From Weeksellaceae bacterium (GTDB taxonomy: Bacteria; Bacteroidota; Bacteroidia; Flavobacteriales; Weeksellaceae): a stretch of 8,907 nt of DNA. Both the position numbers and the translations under genes were made by a program. The notes under the pieces are model-generated. The model was not told where the DNA came from and did not search any database. It saw only the letters and a program-made list of their open reading frames with translations. The first letter of the stretch is position 1. Each line of letters opens with the position of its first letter. The stretch is from contig JAQVDG010000061.1 in NCBI GenBank assembly GCA_028698395.1, forward strand, positions 1-8,907, read 5' to 3'. Positions 6,272 to 8,907 of the stretch are shown one piece after another.

Positions 6272-6286
6272 TTTAAATTCGGACTG

Positions 6287-6317
6287 CAAATATAAGTTCA
6301 TTTTTCATTTCTGCAAA
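6287..6317 (-). promoter_or_regulatory. Promoter of tRNA-Val, textbook Bacteroidota pattern
   Basis: On the minus strand TTTG (6317-6314) and TATATTTG (6294-6287) are separated by exactly 19 bases. This is the best promoter match in the window. The tRNA 5' end (6271) lies 16 bases downstream of the -7 element, as expected for a short precursor leader. Confidence 0.85.
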
Positions 6318-6383
6318 TAATTTCATCAAATTTGGGTAATTTTTTTTTTAGGTTTAAATTCGCCGGCTGATTCACAAATCAAT

Positions 6384-7061
6384 ATGGGAAAAAACAAGTT
6401 AAAACGATTTGCTGAAAATAAGGATTTTCACCATGTTTTCCAGCCGACACGGGAAGAAATAATTTCAGGTTTTGATAAAAAAGGAAGGTGGAATTCTGAT
6501 TTTTTCAAAAATGAAAATCCTTTGGTCTTGGAATTGGGTTGTGGAAAAGGTGAATATACGGTAGCTTTGGCAGAGAAATTTCCTGATAAAAATTTTATTG
6601 GAATCGACATTAAAGGTGCTCGTTTTTGGCGAGGAGCGAAAACAGCAATGGAAAACGGGATGGAAAATGTTGCGTTTTTACGTACTCAAATTGAGTTGAT
6701 TGACCACGCTTTTGGCAAAAATGAGATAAGTGAAATATGGATTACTTTCCCCGATCCTCAAATTAAATTTCGAAGAACAAAACACCGGCTGACGCATCCT
6801 GATTTTCTGAAAAAATACCATCGAATTCTAAAAGAAAACGGAATCGTTCATTTGAAAACCGATAGTGAGTTTCTGCATGGTTATACTCATGGAATCATTC
6901 AATTAGAAGGACACGATATTCTATTGTCCAACCATAATATTTACAATCCGGATAATTATGAAATTCCGGAAGAAGTTACTTCCATCCGGACTTTTTATGA
7001 GAAAAAATTCTTGACAGAAAATAAAAACATTACTTACATCCGTTTTAAATTAAACTATTAG
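6384..7061 (+). CDS. trmB: tRNA (guanine46-N7)-methyltransferase TrmB
   Basis: This enzyme transfers a methyl group from S-adenosylmethionine to N7 of G46 in the variable loop of tRNAs, in the cytoplasm. The 225-residue length is normal for bacterial TrmB. The visible motifs follow the family order: SAM-binding motif I LELGCGKGEY at 49-58, FIGIDIKGARFWRG near 71-84, the FPDP signature at 122-125 followed by a basic stretch and LTHPDFL, LKTDSEF at 157-163, and the C-terminal TSIRTFYEKKF at 199-209. The usual WPKxRH stretch after FPDP reads QIKFRRTKH here, as I would expect in Bacteroidota members. The gene is divergent from tRNA-Val with about 110 bases between, and rlmB-like follows 74 bases later on the same strand. 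Confidence 0.94.
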   Translation: MGKNKLKRFAENKDFHHVFQPTREEIISGFDKKGRWNSDFFKNENPLVLELGCGKGEYTVALAEKFPDKNFIGIDIKGARFWRGAKTAMENGMENVAFLRTQIELIDHAFGKNEISEIWITFPDPQIKFRRTKHRLTHPDFLKKYHRILKENGIVHLKTDSEFLHGYTHGIIQLEGHDILLSNHNIYNPDNYEIPEEVTSIRTFYEKKFLTENKNITYIRFKLNY

Positions 7062-7065
7062 AAAT

Positions 7066-7098
7066 TGTTTTGGCTGTAATGTTTTTGTTACATTCGTG
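7066..7098 (+). promoter_or_regulatory. Possible weak promoter for the rlmB-like gene
   Basis: In the 74-base gap after trmB, TACATTCG (7089-7096) matches TAnnTTTG with one change, with TTG 21 bases upstream. The same stretch holds an inverted repeat TGTAA-N8-TTACA (7075-7092). The evidence is thin, and read-through from trmB is equally possible. Confidence 0.3.
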
Positions 7099-7135
7099 AA
7101 CAAAATTCAATCAACACTAAATTAATCTATAAAAA

Positions 7136-7882
7136 ATGAAAGAAAAGGAAAGTGGCATATTTGGTTTACATCCTGTGATGGAAGCAATTGAAGCGGGAAA
7201 AACCATTGATAAACTTTTTGTTCAAAAAGGGCTTCAAGGTGAAAATTTCTCAAAACTAAGGCGATTAATTAGTGATTATGACATTCCAACGCAATATGTT
7301 CCGCTTGAAAAACTAAACCGACTAACCCGGAAGAATCATCAGGGTGTTTTTGCTTTTCTTTCACCGATTGATTTTTATCAGATTGAGGATTTATTACCTC
7401 AAATTTATGAAGCCGGAAAGAATCCTTTTCTTTTGATTTTGGATAGAGTAAGCGATGTTCGGAATTTTGGAGCCATTGCCCGAACTGCGGAATGTGCAGG
7501 TGTTGATGCGATTATTGTTCCTCAAAAAGGTTCTGCTTCTGTTAATGCCGATGCGATAAAAACTTCAACCGGAGCTTTGTACAATATTCCGGTTTGTAAA
7601 GAAGCTAACTTAAAAAAAACGATTCAACTTTTACAAAATTCCGGAATTCAGATTATCAGTGCTACCGAAAAAGCATCTGATTTTATTTATGATGCCGATT
7701 TTCAACCTCCAACTGCTGTTTTGATGGGAAGTGAAGAAGATGGAATTTCTAATGATTTACTGAAAATTTCAGACAAAATCGTGAAACTTCCAATGTTTGG
7801 AAATACATCTTCACTTAATGTATCGGTAGCTTGTGGGATTTTTTTATATGAAATTATCCGACAAAGAGCAGAGTTTAATTAA
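7136..7882 (+). CDS. rlmB: SpoU-family rRNA 2'-O-methyltransferase, RlmB type
   Basis: This is a SPOUT-class RNA ribose methyltransferase, most likely acting on G2251 of 23S rRNA. The 248 residues are the usual RlmB length. Residues 6-75 form the N-terminal RNA-recognition domain (IFGLHPVMEAI, then NHQGVFAF at 67-74), and about 98-245 the trefoil-knot catalytic domain. The three SpoU motifs are present: motif 1 with LDRVSDVRNFGAIAR (Asn110, Arg116), motif 2 with VLMGSEEDGIS (Glu200), and motif 3 with SSLNVSVA (Ser225, Asn228). All expected catalytic residues are there. It sits 74 bases behind trmB, an RNA-modification pairing that may be co-transcribed. A TrmH-type tRNA target cannot be fully excluded, but the N-terminal domain favours RlmB. 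No clear intrinsic terminator follows; repeat-like sequence begins about 70-100 bases downstream. Confidence 0.9.
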   Translation: MKEKESGIFGLHPVMEAIEAGKTIDKLFVQKGLQGENFSKLRRLISDYDIPTQYVPLEKLNRLTRKNHQGVFAFLSPIDFYQIEDLLPQIYEAGKNPFLLILDRVSDVRNFGAIARTAECAGVDAIIVPQKGSASVNADAIKTSTGALYNIPVCKEANLKKTIQLLQNSGIQIISATEKASDFIYDADFQPPTAVLMGSEEDGISNDLLKISDKIVKLPMFGNTSSLNVSVACGIFLYEIIRQRAEFN

Positions 7883-8079
7883 TGTTATGTAAATTGTAAG
7901 GTTGTATAATGTATTTTGTGTAAAAAAGTCATTATCAATGTTTTTCAGACATGAATATCCCGATTTTCCCTTCTTTTATCTTGATACAAAAGCCAAAAAG
8001 TCAAGGCAATTTCTGAATGCTTTGTCGGGCTTATTACAGGCACGGATTGCAAATCCGCGCTATCGGGTGCAAATCCGCG
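7883..8079. other. Repeat-like intergenic segment after the rlmB-like gene
   Basis: No real gene is seen. A 65-codon plus-strand frame crosses it, but its end is just the translation of the tandem repeat. The segment holds an inverted repeat CTTGA-N16-TCAAG (7980-8005) and a CCCGAT/ATCGGG pair (7959-7964 with 8062-8067). The TTTATCTTGATACAAAA-type text resembles dispersed repeats I associate with Flavobacterium genomes. A decayed mobile or REP-type element is the likely explanation. Confidence 0.45.
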
Positions 8080-8086
8080 CTATCGG
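8043..8086. repeat. REP-like palindrome with 19-bp tandem direct repeat
   Basis: CGGATT-GCA-AATCCG (8043-8057) is a perfect palindrome sharing its core with the one at 4547-4559. It overlaps a 19-base unit beginning TGCAAATCC and ending TATCGG, present exactly twice, at 8048-8066 and 8068-8086, one base apart. The second copy contains the stop codon of the HEPN gene. Its GC-rich text contrasts with its AT-rich surroundings. Confidence 0.85.
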
Positions 8087-8907
8087 AATTTCTTTTTAAT
8101 TATCCCATTTGGGAAGTATTTAAAAATGAGTTCGTGATTTATTTGCTCATTATTTTTACTTAAATAAAGTTCTTCATTTATATAGAAATAGAATAGGCGA
8201 ATTATTACGTTTTTAAGGTAAAAAAACAATTCTGATGTGTTTAAATTCTGTTTATTCCATTTAAAAGTAGATTCCATTGTTATATTGTGAATTTTACCAC
8301 CGTGAACAATTTCATTTCTAAATCGAAAGCTAGGAATTAGCTTTTCACGAATAGCTTTCATTTCAGCAATGTTTTTACCCAAAATTTGGGAAATAGATAA
8401 AGCCATAAAATCAGAAGATGTATTTTTCCCAAAAAAGCTTTCAACTGTAAAAACAAGTTTTATAAAATTTGTCGCTGTAATAAAATTGCCTTTTAGTGCG
8501 TCAAGGAAAAAATGAACTGATGGAATTTCTCTGTGCCAAAATTTAGATGTTAATCTCATTAACTCTTGCAGATTATCTTGTTCTTTATCATAAAACACAT
8601 AATGAGCGAAAAAATCAATTTTATCTGTTTCGTAGTAGAAATTGTCATCTTCTGCTACTGTTGTAAAACCAATTAAATTTGGTTTATCAGTAAAGCTAAA
8701 CTCATAGTTATGGGTTAAAAAGTTTAAATGTAGATTAAATGAAAAAAACTGAATAAACTCACAAACTATTGACTTAAGTCTATTTAGTTCGTGCCAAGAA
8801 TCAATGTTCTGTTCAGATAATCGTTTTTCGAAAACTGTATCAATGTCTTTTTCTTCTTCAAAGGTCAAGGAGTCAATGTCTTTATTGTCGGTATCAAATT
8901 CAACAAC
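8080..8907 (-). CDS. HEPN-domain protein, ApeA-like C-terminal part, open at right edge
   Basis: The frame is open from the right edge (8907) to TAG 8082-8080, giving 275 visible residues. The only start-like codon near the edge is a TTG at 8868, and the 13 codons before it read as smooth coding sequence, so the true start lies outside the window. Residues about 140-245 look like an Apea-type HEPN domain: a helical FTVESFFG stretch, then SFRFRNEIVHGG, in which Arg197-x4-His202 fits the Rx4-6H motif of HEPN ribonucleases. In ApeA anti-phage proteins this domain is C-terminal after a large N-terminal domain, which matches the position here. The RNase and defence roles are inferred. The stop falls inside a repeat unit, so the natural C-terminus (now ending KKKFR) may have been replaced when the repeat arrived. 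No partner gene is visible. Confidence 0.7.
   Translation of the reverse strand, partial: VVEFDTDNKDIDSLTFEEEKDIDTVFEKRLSEQNIDSWHELNRLKSIVCEFIQFFSFNLHLNFLTHNYEFSFTDKPNLIGFTTVAEDDNFYYETDKIDFFAHYVFYDKEQDNLQELMRLTSKFWHREIPSVHFFLDALKGNFITATNFIKLVFTVESFFGKNTSSDFMALSISQILGKNIAEMKAIREKLIPSFRFRNEIVHGGKIHNITMESTFKWNKQNLNTSELFFYLKNVIIRLFYFYINEELYLSKNNEQINHELIFKYFPNGIIKKKFR

Noticed and set aside
6119..6301. 60-codon minus-strand frame across tRNA-Val
   Set aside because: It is the translation of the tRNA gene, its terminator and its promoter, a common false ORF.
6368..6381. TGATT-CACA-AATCA dyad just before trmB as an FNR-like site
   Set aside because: Half-sites differ from TTGAT/ATCAA, it lies 2 bases before the start codon where an activator would not bind, and trmB is a housekeeping gene.
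8043..8086. CRISPR array
   Set aside because: There are only two 19-bp units separated by a single base, with no spacers and no cas genes, so this is a tandem repeat.
7902..8099. 65-codon plus-strand frame after the rlmB-like gene
   Set aside because: Its second half translates the tandem repeat (RIANPRYR then VQIRAIG), and the first half shows no coding signal. It looks like repeat DNA.
8866..8868. TTG start for the HEPN gene
   Set aside because: The frame continues upstream to the window edge with coding-like residues, so the gene more likely starts outside the window.

Overview
The window looks like chromosomal DNA of a member of the Bacteroidota, most likely a Flavobacterium-like organism. 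It is AT-rich, most genes lack an obvious Shine-Dalgarno sequence, and several intergenic stretches carry the Bacteroidota promoter pattern TTTG, about 19 bases, then TAnnTTTG. The -7 sequence TATATTTG occurs three times upstream of a gene or operon. The housekeeping proteins (TrmB, RlmB) also read as flavobacterial. The species cannot be fixed from this sequence alone.

Layout. Positions 1-951 (minus) are the N-terminal part of a type I restriction endonuclease R subunit, cut by the left edge, with its own promoter. Positions 1141-4267 (minus) are a compact three-gene operon: a small two-helix membrane protein of unknown function, a NorC-like cytochrome c with two haem sites, and a NorB-like nitric oxide reductase catalytic subunit. 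Both Nor subunits are larger than usual. NorC carries a second cytochrome c domain of the type seen at the end of cytochrome oxidase subunit II. NorB carries two extra membrane helices and a C-terminal domain resembling DUF2249 (TusA-like fold). A divergent AT-rich region of about 540 bp separates this operon from a plus-strand ferredoxin/flavodoxin reductase-like flavoprotein (4806-5474), which ends at a good intrinsic terminator.

Positions 5585-6147 (minus) hold a broken gene, cut at its 5' end and frameshifted once. It abuts the terminator of a tRNA-Val(UAC) gene (6197-6271, minus). To the right of the tRNA are two plus-strand RNA-modification genes, trmB and rlmB-like. A short repeat-rich segment follows (about 7950-8087), with REP-like GGATT-spacer-AATCC palindromes and a 19-bp tandem direct repeat. 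The last gene (8080-8907, minus, open at the right edge) encodes a HEPN-domain protein resembling the C-terminal part of ApeA-type defence proteins; its stop codon lies inside the repeat.

How the parts fit. The nor operon should reduce NO to N2O at the cytoplasmic membrane. The added cytochrome domain suggests a built-in electron relay, and the DUF2249-like domain should face the cytoplasm. The divergent flavoprotein may serve a related redox or nitrosative-stress role, but only its position suggests this. The tRNA gene appears to divide accessory DNA on the left (restriction, denitrification, gene debris) from housekeeping genes on the right. The most interesting part of the window is the nor operon with its two domain fusions and unassigned small membrane protein.
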